Shown here piece after piece: positions 13,901 to 26,900 of a stretch of DNA of 64,000 nt (position 1 is the first letter of the stretch; each line of letters begins with the position of its first letter). Below the pieces are notes generated by a model. It was given only the letters and a program-made list of their open reading frames with translations. It had not been told where the DNA came from and searched no databases. The DNA comes from Atrichornis clamosus (lineage: Eukaryota; Chordata; Aves; Passeriformes; Menuridae). The stretch lies in assembly GCA_013400975.1 (NCBI GenBank), contig WBMZ01000208.1:62001-126000 (forward strand), in the 5' to 3' direction. The translations under genes were made by a program, and so were the position numbers.

Positions 13901-16010
13901 ATTCAATATGCTTTACTGCATCTCTTTTCAATCTCTTCTGCAGACGGTGCTTTTTCAGTCTACATTGGAAGGCTGTGTTTTCCATTGCAGAACTAAAAAT
14001 TATATAGATTGCATCATTCTTTCTCTAATTAGCCACATTTTTAATACATTGTCAAAAAGATTAAGCAAAGAGGCATGGTATTATTCTCATACCTTATGCT
14101 ATTTTCTTATGTTGACATGAGCTTTGTGTATGTTTTTTTAAGTCACCAAACAGCTGATATTGAAAGGGCTTGTTTTGCAGGACATCTGTACTATAATCTG
14201 TATTGGCTGAAACATCCATAATGGGTTGCTAAGTAGCTCAGCCTCTCCTGTATGGTATCACAGTAATTCTATGTTGCCTGTGAATTGCTGTAGCTGTTAT
14301 TAAAATGTACCAAGTTATTTGCACTCAGTTTGTATGATATTAGCCAACATTCATTTTTTTCCTTCAAATCGTCTCTGGACATCTTATTTTGCTTATTAAT
14401 TTTTCACTTTAATGTACCTGATTCAAAATATAACAGGACCAGGGATCTGAAACTAGCTTATCTTGGTCATTTAGGCCACACCATTTAATTTCATACACTG
14501 AAAAGAAATTATATTTGTTCTCTGATTGGATAAGTATGTGAGCAGCTATCAAATAAACAGTTACAGAAGCAAATTTAGATGCATGAAATTGAAATTTGTT
14601 TTGCCATGAACATAAAATGGATACAGAAATTAACTCAATGTGGGTGAAGGAAAGTGTAGCTGGAGAAGACTAAAAAAAAATCACCTAACCCCCCCCCCCG
14701 CTAAAAACAAAACAGATCTGGAATTGAAATTTTCACAAGACTGAGATGCTGGTGTTGATGTTCTCAGTTTGCCTAATAGCTGTTGGAGTGCAGAAAGCCT
14801 AGCATATCCCTATTCCTATATCCAAAGGCTGTGGAGCCTTTGGAGCTAACAGGGATGCTTCTTGATCAATATTTGTAATTCAGTAGTTAGGGAGTGAAAG
14901 CCTCATATGACAATGAGCAGTGTGATCACAGCAGCCACCATATTATGACGCTGAATGTATTTAATGTCACATTGTATCAGAGTAACTGATATCCAGTGTA
15001 TTTTTTTTTCTTGCATTAGACCTATACAATATGTACAGAAGGAAATACTGAAGTAGAAGAGCCCTAGCCAAGATCTCAAGCCTTTGGTTACTTTAGCTAT
15101 GGTCTTCTGCCCTGCACTGATCTGGCAGCCAGGCAGGACCAAACACAGTGCTTTAAGAAGCAGGGAAAGAGAGGGTGGAAGGAAACTGTTAAACGTTTGG
15201 ATTATTATATCTCAAGGTCACGCAGCTTCTTTTAAAAAATTGACACATATTGAAGGTAGTTATCCAAGGCATCTCAAGAGAAGGATAAGTGGATACATAT
15301 ATTTGTTTGTTTGTTATAAAAAATATCAGCATATTCCCGACACATTCTCTTTCTGCTCAGATTTTTAATGTCATTGTTCCTTACATGAAGTGTAAATCTA
15401 TTCTATTAAGGATAACTCAAGAGATGATTATTTAGCAAGAGAATCTTAAAACCTTATCAGTCAAGTGACCTGATTAGGTCATCGACATGTTTATACAGCA
15501 CCGAACAGAACTTGGATTGTGTGTGTATTCCGTTGTGACAAACAAAATTCCCTTCGTTAGAAATCAACTAAAATGCATGGGAGAAAACCCCTCCAAACTG
15601 AGAAGTTTTCAAAAATTCCAACACATATTAGGAAACTGTGCACTGAGGTAATGGAAAGTATTTAAACATTGAGTGCAGTATACTTTAGAAGAGAACAGAG
15701 TCTGCTTTTAAAACCCTAAGTTCTAATGAAGTGTTTTAGAGTCACTATGACTTACTATTTAGCCTTCTGCCTCTGGGATCAAAAGTTTTTGGCTCAGATT
15801 CGTTTAGTGCATTACTGGGGAGGTTGTGCACATCCAGAGGTCACATTTGGGTTGAGATGTGAAATTGAGGTGGCCACAAAATATTTCAACCTCTTCCACT
15901 CTCTTTTTCCTGTTCTTTTTTCAGATAAAGTTCTATATTTTTCTCTGCTGCAATACTAAAGTGTGTTCAGGTTATTAATGAAGACAAAGAGAACTATCCT
16001 CCTTTCTCTT
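4916..16010. other. 11-kb unique AT-rich DNA, no gene recognised
   Basis: There is no repeat family, RNA gene or convincing coding exon. The longest frames (9833-10144 minus, 103 codons; 11590-11910 minus, 106 codons, overlapped by a plus frame at 11553-11810) carry no domain I recognise. A pair of splice-like sites bounds 9139-9238 on the minus strand, but all three frames are open, so it cannot be told from chance. Short homopolymers occur at 11381-11389 (T run), 13250-13258 (T run) and 14689-14699 (11 C). Conserved non-coding elements could be present but cannot be recognised from a single genome. Confidence 0.5.
14689..14699. repeat. C11 homopolymer
   Basis: Eleven consecutive C residues follow an A-rich run (nine A at 14672-14680). 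It is a single tract without further G/C runs nearby, so a quadruplex is not supported. Its length is prone to sequencing error. Confidence 0.9.
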
Positions 16011-16437
16011 AGAATTTTAGAATGGTTTGGATTGGAAGGGACCTTTAAAGATCATGTAATCCAACCCCCACTGCCATGGGCTGGTACCTCTTCCAGTAGA
16101 TCAGATCACTCAAAGTTCCATTCAACCCAACTTTGAACACTTCCAATGATGGGGAATCCAAAACTCTTGTGGGCACCCTGTTCCAGTGTCTCACCACCTT
16201 CATCCAAAAAAAAATTGCTTATGTCCAATCTAAACCTACCCTCTTTCAGTTTAAAACTATTGCCCCTTATCCCATTGCTACAGGCCTTGATATAAAGTTT
16301 TATTCCATATTTCTTATAAGGTCCCTTTTTATGTTGATAGGCTGCTATGAGGTCTCCCCCAGCACTTTCTCCAGGCTGAACAATTCAAGCTTTCTCAGCC
16401 TGTCCTCACAGGAGAGATGCTCCAGCCATGTCTAAAG
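16011..16437 (-). mobile_element. CR1 LINE 3' end, minus strand
   Basis: The plus strand begins AGAATTTTAGAATGGTTTGG, the complement of a CR1 3' terminus. It continues through the diagnostic 3' region: complement of AGGTCCCTTCCAA-type sequence, then the 'front part' with CACCACCTTCATCC, CCTACCCTCTTTCAGTTT and CTCCAGGCTGAACAATTC. Only the last 430 bp or so of CR1 are present, so the copy is strongly 5'-truncated. It includes an A9 expansion at about 16206-16214. Confidence 0.92.
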
Positions 16438-17092
16438 TAAGGTGAGGTGAACCCCACTCTACCAGTTCACCATCCTATTTACTGAAAAAGTATTTAGTGA
16501 TTGAATTGGTATTCTCATTTCTACTTGTACATGTAACAATCACCTTTCAAATGTGGAACATCACAACATAACTTGTCCAGCTCCTGCATACTTTGAAATC
16601 TCTGGACCAATGATAAAAAAGCCATGAAGAATTCTAACCTCATTACAGAAAATTCTATGATATTCTTTTGTTTTGAGAACCAATGTCTAGACTAAAATGT
16701 TTGTCAGTGCATACAAAACTGATGGACTCATTATTCTTATCACTCCAGAGCTTTTTAGTCTCCTAAAAGCTCCTCAAAGATTCAAATTTTAAAAGTGTTC
16801 TTAGTCTAATGATGAAACTTTGTGATACTGCAATAGTTCACTAAGGAAAATATATTCAGGAAATTCCACAGAAATCCCACAGCAAAATCTTTTATTAAAG
16901 TCTCCATCTCATCCAAAACTTATACTAAAATAATCCCTTACAAAAGTTGTACATACTGTTACGTGATTTTACCATAGCTTGGATACCATGGTGTGTGCTC
17001 CATGACTGTGCAGAAGTACAGTTCATTGAAAAATTCTGGTTATTGTATTTTTGACCTTCTTTATACGGAGGTCACTAGAATAGCACAATTAC
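16438..17092. other. Unique spacer between two CR1 copies
   Basis: 655 bases of AT-rich unique DNA separate the two minus-strand CR1 copies. No ORF, exon or repeat was recognised. Confidence 0.6.
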
Positions 17093-17958
17093 AGAATCAT
17101 AGAATATCCTGAGTTAGAAGGTACCCACAAGTATCATCAAGGTCCATCTCCTGGCCCTGCACAGGACATACCAAGAATTGCACGACGTGTCTGAGAGCAT
17201 TGTCCAAACACTTTGTGAACTCTGTCAGGCTGGTGCTGGGACCACTTCCCTGGGGAACCTATTCCAGTGTTAAGCCGCCCCCTGAGAGAAGAATCTTTTT
17301 CTAGTATCCAACCTAAATCTCTCTTGACTCAGTTTCATGCCATCTTCTTGCATCATGTCATTGGTCACCACAGAGACAAGATCAGTGCCTGCCCCTCCTC
17401 TTCCCCTCACCAGCAAGTTGTAACGTCAATGAGGTCTCCCCTCAGTCTCCTCTTCTACAGGCTGAACAGACCAAGTCACCTCAGCTGCTCCTCGTATGGC
17501 TTCCCCTCTAGGCACTTCACCATCTTAGTGGCCCTTCTCTAATAGCTTTATATCCTTCTTATGTCAACGCACCCAAAGCTGCCCCCAGCACTCGAGGTGA
17601 GGCCGCCCGAGAGCAGAGCGGAGCAGGACACTCCCCTCCCTTGCCCGGCTGGCGATGCTGTGCCTGATGCCCCCCAGGACACACTTGGCCCTCCTGGCTG
17701 CCAGGGCACTGCTGACTCACGTTCAACTTGCCACCGACCAGGACCCCCAGGTCCCTTTCCATGGCACTGCTTTCCAGAAGCTTGTTCCCCAGTCTATACA
17801 CAAAACCAGGGTTGTCCTGTCCCAGGTGCAGAATCTGATACTTGTCTTTGTGAAACTTCATATTGTTGCTAATTGTCCAGCCCTCTGATTAGTCAAGGGC
17901 TCTCTGCAGGGCCTCTCTGCCTTCGAGGGAGTCAACAGCTCCCCCCAAATTAGTTTCA
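17093..17958 (-). mobile_element. CR1 LINE 3' half, minus strand (second subfamily)
   Basis: The 3' end is at 17093, with ACAGAATCATAGAATATCCTG on the plus strand. Minus-strand translation at 17861-17560 runs through CR1 reverse-transcriptase C-terminal sequence (YQILHLGQDNPGFVYRLGNK, then RDLGVLVGGKLNVSQQC), followed by a frameshift. The copy reaches upstream to GAGTCAACAGCTCC at about 17930-17943, close to the FADD catalytic region, and is truncated there. Its 3' region differs from the copy at 16.0 kb (GTCCATCTCCTGGCCCTGCA type), so the two belong to different CR1 subfamilies and are separate insertions. Confidence 0.93.
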
Positions 17959-20900
17959 AAGAACAAGTATCTCAAATATTTCAGCTTCCTTTCAGAGACT
18001 GGAAATTCTTCCAAGCATTCCTACCCTAACATTCATTCCCCCTTATTTTCCATGAACCTCTGTACATCGCAGTGCCTGTGCATATTAGGTGGTATGGGTA
18101 AATCTAGATTAAACCAATTAAGATATGTTTGTATCAGTCCTTCAGTGTTTTTCCTTATTTTACCACCATAATTCCAAGGATATTCTCATCTGCGTGAATA
18201 ACTGCAGCAATGAGATCAGTTACGACAGTGAGTGATATCTAAATTGGGAGCAAGGGAGGTGTGTAGTTCCCCTGTACATGCTCCTGGGGACTTACAATTA
18301 ATGGATTCAATGCTTGAGTGAATATGTCAATATCATTCAAGAAATAATGTTTTTTTCCATGTAGAAATGGAGCAGAACATGTCTGAAGTTGTCCTTATCT
18401 AGTGTGCCAGGGAATGACCTAGAACCCACCCAGCACGCAGCAAGAGAAGTCTGGATTGCAGAAGGGCAGGGACTGGAAAAAATCTGGTATTCATTCTCTG
18501 GGATCATGGCTGGAAGTCCAGCTTTAGCTTCAGCATCCCAGGAAAATGAGAATCTTAACAGACAGGTAATTTTAGTTGTGTTGAGTCCTTCCATGTAATT
18601 ATCCAATAGAGAAAATGTGAAAATCTATGCCAGTAGTTAGCCTACTGAGACTCAGCAGGGAAGAGTGTGCTTTACAGACAAACACAGCAGCAGGCAGCCA
18701 GGGAAGGCTCGGTGGAGAGGGAGAGCTGGATGACTTCACAAAAAATGTGTCCCTGCCTGGAAACAAGGAGTTTGTTCACCTAGTGTCAGGAAAGAAAGTT
18801 AGGAAAAACAGAAGCATGGGCCTAAGTCATTGTTGCTGTTCCACTGGTGTGGTGGGCAGGAAAAGAGAAGAACAGGAAACTGGTAGGAAGAATAAGGAAC
18901 AGAATCCATGTGGCCCAGAACCTGGGCTTCAGATTCAATTTTAGAAAGCCAATTTCTGCTAATGTGCTACTTGGCTTTTGGATCCATTATGTCTTGGTGC
19001 CTCTATTTCTTTTCCTCTATTGCCTGCCTTGTCTGATTAGATAGTATCAAAATATAACAACAATAACAACAAAACCCAATAGAAACATGTTCAAAAATGT
19101 TTCTTCTACATTTTGTAGGAAGACTCCCAAAGGCCAGTAGTATGACACAGGCTCAGGTCTGACTACCACTGTGTGACACATGAAGGCTATGTTCCAGGAC
19201 TTGCAGCTAAGCTGAAGAAGCCATGTGTGTTTTCATTTGCTCTCCTGTCCTGACAGGTGGGATTCATCTCACTTGACTTTAGGGTCCAGATGCAGTTGCA
19301 TGACCTAGCAGTATCTAGGTCTATTTGAAACTGTTGAACACTGTCATGAAATTCTCCACAAGGATGGTATGTTTGAGCCAAGAGTTACAGAAGATTTGCT
19401 CCTCTCTGAAATGGCTGTGTGAGGCACAAGGAGATATACCACAGCACCTAAAGCGACACGGGACATCTCTACTTAGATAACTGAAGATGTGTGCTGGGGA
19501 TGTGTGTCTGAAGTAACCATCCTGCTCTGCTTTATAGTGAAGGTCTAATCAAACAAACTTTATTGACTGCCTCGGCAGACAATGAATTGTGTTTAAACTC
19601 CACCGACTGCATTAACTCAATTTCTATTGACAGTAAAAAATCTGTGACTTCCGTTCAGATGTGCATGCCTGCACTGTGGACATCCAGAGTGAGTCAGGCA
19701 AATCACAGCTGCTCTCAGTGCATTTGCTGAAGGATGGGGAGCCAGATGCATAACCATTATTCAGATGACAAATAAAGATGTGTAGCACCAACAAAGTCAT
19801 GTCAAATTGACGGAAAACAATGGTGTATGCCAACATTTTTGAACAGTATGGTTTTGTACTATTTTTCACTCTTCATTTGATTTGCTTACTTGCTCTGGCA
19901 GCCTACTTTGTAAGCTGAACTCTTCAACAGCTGTCTCTTTAAGGATTTCTGTTCAAAATATGCGTAGGATTAAGTAGAAACAAAGGGGAAAAACAAATCA
20001 ATTTTTATGTGATCACATTTAACTTTTGTTACAAACACCAAAGAACAGAAAATTAGTCTAGAATCCTTGTATCATGGTATGCCAGAAATAACATGGAAAC
20101 AAATAGAACATCTAATCTCACCATTAGGCAAACTCCTAATTTTCAAAAATATGTTCAAACTTTTCCCTCCATTCAAAATATACATATAGTTATGCATCTT
20201 ACCTATAAAACTTTTTGAGTGAAAGATCTCTTGAAAATCCATACCCTTGATCTCAAAGGTGAACTCTTTGAGCAATGATTACAACATATGTGTAGATCAG
20301 AGCATAAGTAATTAAAAGGAAGTAATGCTGAAAATTCTTTGTGCCTGATTCTATACTCAATTTGCTTTCACAATATGCTGAGCTTTGATTTTGATGGTCA
20401 TTGAAGTGAAATCTGGTAGTCATCCGTGACATAGGGCTAGTACATGTTTACAACTGTTGATCTGAATACCCCAGACGGTCGAAAGGTGTTAAGGAAAAAA
20501 ATATACAAGAATACAGTAATGGAGATTTTTCTTTACTAGAAGACTGAGGGCTGATCATCACACCCTACCTTTAGTCTCTTGTTTGCTAAATAGTATTATG
20601 CAGGTCATTTGAATAGCTCTTGCATAACCAAGCACATTAAGTAGCACAAATTATGCCTACAAGAACTTTCCACTACAATTCTGTCCACTTTTCTCATTCG
20701 TGTTTACCTGAAATGATAAGTGAAATCTGAAGTTCTAATATCCAGAGCTGTGAAATGTATGTCAGCTCACTGAGTCCTTTCCTCACCAGTACTGAACAGA
20801 AGGCAGTTTCCTGGCTATTTGGAGGCATTATGCTACCAAAAAGATTCTCAGTCTTACAGCAGAAACTGTCATCTGTTCTCACCAAATACAGAATTAAAGT

Positions 20901-23900
20901 GTATATTTCAGGGTAGAGAGTAGGATGTTTAAGCTTGAGGCCTGAGAAGAAATGTCTGTTTGTATTTAATTCCCATACCTTTTGCCTCGTTAATCAGGTA
21001 AGTGGTTTGTGCAGATTTCGCTAGACACATACCTCATTACACAGAGAGAACTTCCATTGAGAAAGGGCAGGGTCACAGGTTAAAATTAGTTTAATGCACT
21101 TTTTCCCATATACTGCTGGTATATGCAGTCATTTCAGGTTCTCGCCAGTGCCACTTACTTTATTTACCCATCAGAGCGACACACGGCTCCCCACTCAGCA
21201 GGATGCTGGGTGAGATGTGCAAAGGTCCAATAACCCAAAAAACACCTGAAATGTACTTTTAAATCCAGATGTTCAACAGTAATGCCTCCAAGAAGGGGTT
21301 TTGTGAAGAAGGAAATTTTTTATTGTCTATGTTTTTGTTCCCTAAAATAATTTGTGCATCTCCTCACCTTTTCATTTTGCTGTGCTGGCAGGATTACTCT
21401 CTGTCATCCTTTTCTGAGCAACACAGAGAGCCTTTCCTCAAGCCTGCATGTCTGCAGGAGGCCAGTGTTTGGTGGGTGCCCAAAGAACTCCAGCCTTGCT
21501 GGTGCCCTCACCCATCAGCACTGCTTCTCCAGTGCAGCAGTGCTGGGAACAGGGAGAGGGGCACTGGGGCCAGGGCTGCCTGGGGTGGTGGGAAGGGCTG
21601 GGGGCATGGGGCTTCTGCATGCCTTACACCAGTTTCAGTGGGAGGAGAGCAGTATTAGGATGTGTCTGAAAAGGAAAGCTTGGCATATCTGCAGAGAGAG
21701 AGAGAAAATACTGAAGCAGGGGAAGATCAGACTCCAACATCCATAATGAAAAGTGAAGACCGGTCAGTCCTAACTGGGAACTGATTGTTATGGGTAAAGT
21801 TGGTTATTAAAGACAGTTTCTTTTTAAAAACATTTTTTTCAACATACTTTTTTTTGCATTTAGTTTTGAACCAGATTGTACTTGCAGAACAGAGTATGTG
21901 TTTAAACTCTACTGAAAGCCTGCAGCCAACGAAGGAGATAAACACATTCTATTCTTCATGTTACACAATAATAGAGAAGGAATTAATAATGCTGTGCTGA
22001 AATAAACCCCCCTCTATTTAGATAGCTTTATGCAACAGTAACAGGAGCCTGTCCATGAGCTCAGTGTACTCTCTATTTACTAGGTATGCTACGTACAAAT
22101 TACACATACTTGCTCAAGCCTCTGGAATTGCAAAATTCACAAGCTAATTAATCAGAGCTTGACAACAAAGCAGAGTCCACTTCACCTCACATCCAGTGTC
22201 GGAAAGGGAAGATAATTTCATCATGCAGAAACAAGCCTGTGCTAGAAGACAGCTCATTTTGACTCCTAACTTTGTTCACTCAGTTCTGCTTCAATTCTAG
22301 GAACAGTGTTTTGGATTGGCCATTGGTGGTGTGGGGTGGAGGGAGAAGCATGAGTACCTTTTGAAATGGGTGAATGCTTAGCCCAAACTGGAATTATTTT
22401 TTGGACTATATGTATGTCTCTGAAATATAAATAATTACACATCATGTACAGCACAAGAAATGGATGACTTACAGCTAGTGCAGGGGCCACATCATCTGTA
22501 AAAAAAGTGTCAGCTTGTCTTAAAGGTTTCTTCTAGAGCATCTAGAAAAGGTTTCTTCTAGAGCATCTAGAATTTTTTTTTCTTTCATTTCTAGAAGTTC
22601 AAATTATTTGTAAAATCTGTGAGGTACACTCCCTGTGTATGATATTGTGAATTTGTGAGTTGTTCCTGGAACTGTGTATGTTGATCTTTATATGCCAAAA
22701 GGAGCAACAGGAGTGTTTTCAGTAAGCAGTACTCAGACAGTAACTACACTAAAAACCAAATAGTTGGTTAGAACTGTATGTGACGACCACAGATTGGCAG
22801 GCTGGAAAGCAAATCTGTGCATAAAACTAAAACAAAGCAATCAATCACACAAGCTCCATGAAACATATTTATTAAGTTGTGGAAATTCTGAAACAAACTG
22901 AAATCTTCTTTGAGAGCAATAGTTTGGAGTATTCTGTCTTTCATAACATTTTGCCATGTTGGCCTTTCCAGAGCTCTCACATTTGTGTTATCCTTAGCTT
23001 TAGTTTTAGGCTGCTTTGTTCAGTCCCTGTGGTCCAAATTAACCACAGCAATGTGAAGCATGAACATTGCTGCATACTGTCAGCACTGTAATAATAGTCA
23101 ACATTTGCCTGTATCAGAGATTTTAAAGTTGTTATTGTTTTCTGTTTAATGAAACATCTCAAAAGCTTCCCAATGCTACAATTATCTCATGAAAGCTTGT
23201 AATAAAGTTAAATGCATATGTTGCCTGGAAAACCCAAATTTTTTGATAGATGTTCGGAGTTTTTAAAGCATATTGGTTATATTTTTGTTTTCTCTCTCCA
23301 TCTCTCAGAGGCATGCCTAGGCAGACCTAGGGTACCAGGTTTGTCTAGAAATGAAGAAGGATATGAAGAGACTTGATAAATGTTTTAAGAGCTGACACAT
23401 TTCCAAAGTTGGGTTAGGTTTTTTTTGTAAATTATATGACCTATATAGAATAAGTGATGGAACGAGGCAGAAAGAAAGCTTTACTGGCACAACCTTTATA
23501 TAACTCTCTAGTGTCATTCGTTTCTATATATCTTTAATGAAAAATGGAATATGAGCTGGATTTTATTGCCATTTTGAAAATGCAGCATATGGAATTTTGT
23601 TCAGCCTTATATTCTCTGAAATGCATGATCAAACTCTCTTTTAGATTTCCTTTCGAAAGATCCTTTCAAAAAAGGCTCAGTGGTGGAAAACATCTTTCAA
23701 AAAATGTTTTTGTAAAGGGAAGATTTTAAAGGAGTTGGAGTCTTTGTGTGTGTTAACATATCCTGTTGTTAATACCGTGGCATTTTCATGTAAAATAATG
23801 ATAAGGAAAATATTCTTCATTTATCAGCATTTTCTTCTGTAAGAACAGATTGCTATTCTCCTGCACTGAACTTGCACCAGCTGTATCAGAAATTCAGCAC

Positions 23901-26900
23901 AGGAAAAGAAAAAAAGGTCATTTACATTGCAGATCCAACAGCAGAGAGTACTCCTCAAGTCTTTGGCTAGGGATGATCAATATAAAGAAAAGTTAGTTTC
24001 AAGTTATGTAACATTAGACGGTGGGGTCGCACGTTAGGAGCTATTCTAAAAGTACAAAGGTTTATAAAGAAGAAAGAAAAGAATGAGATGTACTTTCCTG
24101 GCCATAAGTTTTGCAAGCTAAAGGTACTGATTTTCTAAGCCCAGCCTGACAGAATTTACTAAAATATCACATTTTGATGCTTTAGCTTAAAGTTTGATGC
24201 TTCATAAATCGGATTTTCTAGAGGATGTCCTTTCAAACAATGACTGGTTTGCAAATTTCTCTACAAGAATGTAAACTACTAGGTTTAGCTACATGTGGAC
24301 ATGTAGTTTCTTTGAGGCCTAATATATTTCTAAAAAACTCTCAGCTGGAAGTAATAGGAGCTACTAAATACAATTCAAATTTTCTTGCACAAAAAAAAAA
24401 GATAATATGGTCAGGGAGTCTTGATCATCTTCTCCCTTCTCAAGGCCCTTTTACCCTGAGGAATTTAAGAAGGGGGGAAAAGACTAAGGTAGGGAGACAA
24501 AAATATGATGAAACTCTTTATATAGTAATATAGATTTTACCATGGTAAATGCAGCTATTTTCCTTTAAGGAAAAGAAATAGAAAAACCACTTGATAGAAG
24601 AGCATAGATTAATTGAAATATTTTGTGACTGCAGAACCCCGTGGTAGAGGTTTGGTTATCCCTATCTGCATTCCCTGACAGCCTTACCAGTTTCGTGACT
24701 GTCTTCACTCATGGTACTTCATGGAAAGTGTGGTCCAATTTAGAGGTCCAGACTGTAGAAGAAAATGGGACTGTGACTCATTTCCTTGTAATAGCCTTGA
24801 GTAGCCGTAAAAAACCTCATAAGTTAATGCGTATCACTTGGTTTTCTAGCCAGCATAATATTTTTTTCCTTTGGCTAAAAGAAAAGATCCATGGAAAAAG
24901 TTCTATTTTTTAAATTCTTGGTCATGTCTCAGGTTCTTGTTATTTGGGTGCATCTGTGCTGTTTCTGGAGTTCAAATGTGCTCGTTTTTTATGACTTTAC
25001 TTTACTGGTGAGCACTGACATGGATCCTGCTCACCTCACCCAGAAGCTCTCATCTGCGTTAGAAATTATTCCTTACGCTAGTATCCATGGAGAAAACAAA
25101 AAACCCAGTTGGGCAATGGTTTTCAAAGACTGACAAAACACTGAAGCAATATTTCACACACCCCTCAGATCAAACAAGGGAACAGAATTTCTGGAGGGAG
25201 TCGTAGCCATCTAACTAATTACTTTAAGCAAAAAAACTCACTGTCAAGGTCAGCCTAGAAACACAGTGAGACAGGGTATATTTTATTACAAGGAACCTCT
25301 CAGTGTTTTAATTTGATTATGTTATTAGTTCCATGTAAGTGTATTAACTGAAAAGGCACGATTAGCTGAATAAATTTCAGGAGGGATGTGAAAGCTGGTG
25401 TCAGCAGTTAGAACCCAGCCATCAGTTTTTGCCTATGAAGGCAAGAAGGCAAATTTTAAGGTGGAACCTCCCAGGGGAAAAGAAAAAAAATCTATCATGG
25501 GAAAGGAACATTTATGGTTCTTTGATCAAATTACAAGAAATAGGACAGATACCACAGTCTTTTGAAGGTCAAGTCAACCTTTGAAAATTAATCTGGACAA
25601 CACAGTTCTAAAAAAATTTCCGGTAGCACGGTCATGAGGCCTTATCTGAAAAATCTCTGTACACTGACAACTAATGTTCACATTAACAAAAACAAAAACA
25701 AACCCAAACAAAAAAACTCCAACAGAACCACACAACATTTATTTTGATACTTTAACTATAAAGACAGTTGACTCTTCTTCAGGCTATATTTGAGGATTTG
25801 AAAGGTAAGACTGAAATTTAATTAGACCACCATTATATTCTTTTGAACTCTTTAAAGACAAACACTTCAACCACGCTGTCATGAACCTAGATATTCCTCT
25901 TTCCTTTTCCCCTCTGCCACTCCTTGTACTTCTGGGCATTCATCTGCTCTTTATATTGCTCTTAGGATTTGAGCTAATCTTCTGATCTTTAAAGTTGTCA
26001 CTGCAGAAAGAAGAAGTCAAGAACATTAAGAATTAGAGAGATTGCATCTGTCTGGACACTAAATGGCAATTACTGCCTGGGCATCATGTCAGAAAAAGAA
26101 AAGCTTTTCAGTGATGCAAAGGAAGAAAACCTCAACCCATGCAGGAATTCCATATGTGTATAACTAATATGTTTGTGCTCTTCTAGGATGAGAAAGGTCT
26201 CCTAATGTGAACAAGACATTCATGTTGTCTTTGACTTCCTATTTGCAAGTAGTCAGGACTACTCAACCTTGGTGCTGCTGGCAGAGGCCATGTTCCCATC
26301 CACACTTGTGCTGCAGAGCTTGCAGTAAGGAAAGCAAGGCAGAATGGGTGGATGTGGTAAGAAAATACTCTACCTGAACACAGGAGAGTTCTTCAAGGGA
26401 AGGAGGCAAGCACTCAAGATAAAAAGCCTTGGGGGACAAACTGGTGCCCCTGGGCTGTCAGAGGTGGCAGCAGTTCTGTCCCTTCAGCCCAGCTGGCTGT
26501 TTCCAGCTGGGATGTGAGCAAATCCAGCTCCAAATGCTTCCTAATGGCCAGGACTCAGTGTAAGATTTTTCTGCAAAAGGCTCTGTTCCTGCTTTCCTGA
26601 GAGATGAGAGAACATGTCAGGAGGGATTCTTTGTCTCTTTTAAGTTTAATGTGAGGTGCTATAAGTGGATCAGAAACTTCAGAATCTCTTTCACAATGGC
26701 ACAAATCACAAGTATCTGCCCCTCCAATCCTCTCTTCCCTTCCTGTTTCTTCTGGATGAGTTGGGTTTTTCATTTCAATGCAGAAAGGATGGAATTCAGG
26801 CTACCTGTTTTAGTACCCTGATTTTGTCCCATTTTGACTTGGATTTTCATTCCAGTTATCCCGTTTTCAGGAAAAAAAATACAAGTAACTTGTCTCTTTT

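Noticed and set aside
14689..14699. C11 tract as a possible quadruplex or i-motif
   Set aside because: A single run without the three further runs such a structure needs.
21269..21746. 129- and 130-codon plus frames
   Set aside because: Two frames overlap in a GC-rich, low-stop patch, and the sequence shows no family features.
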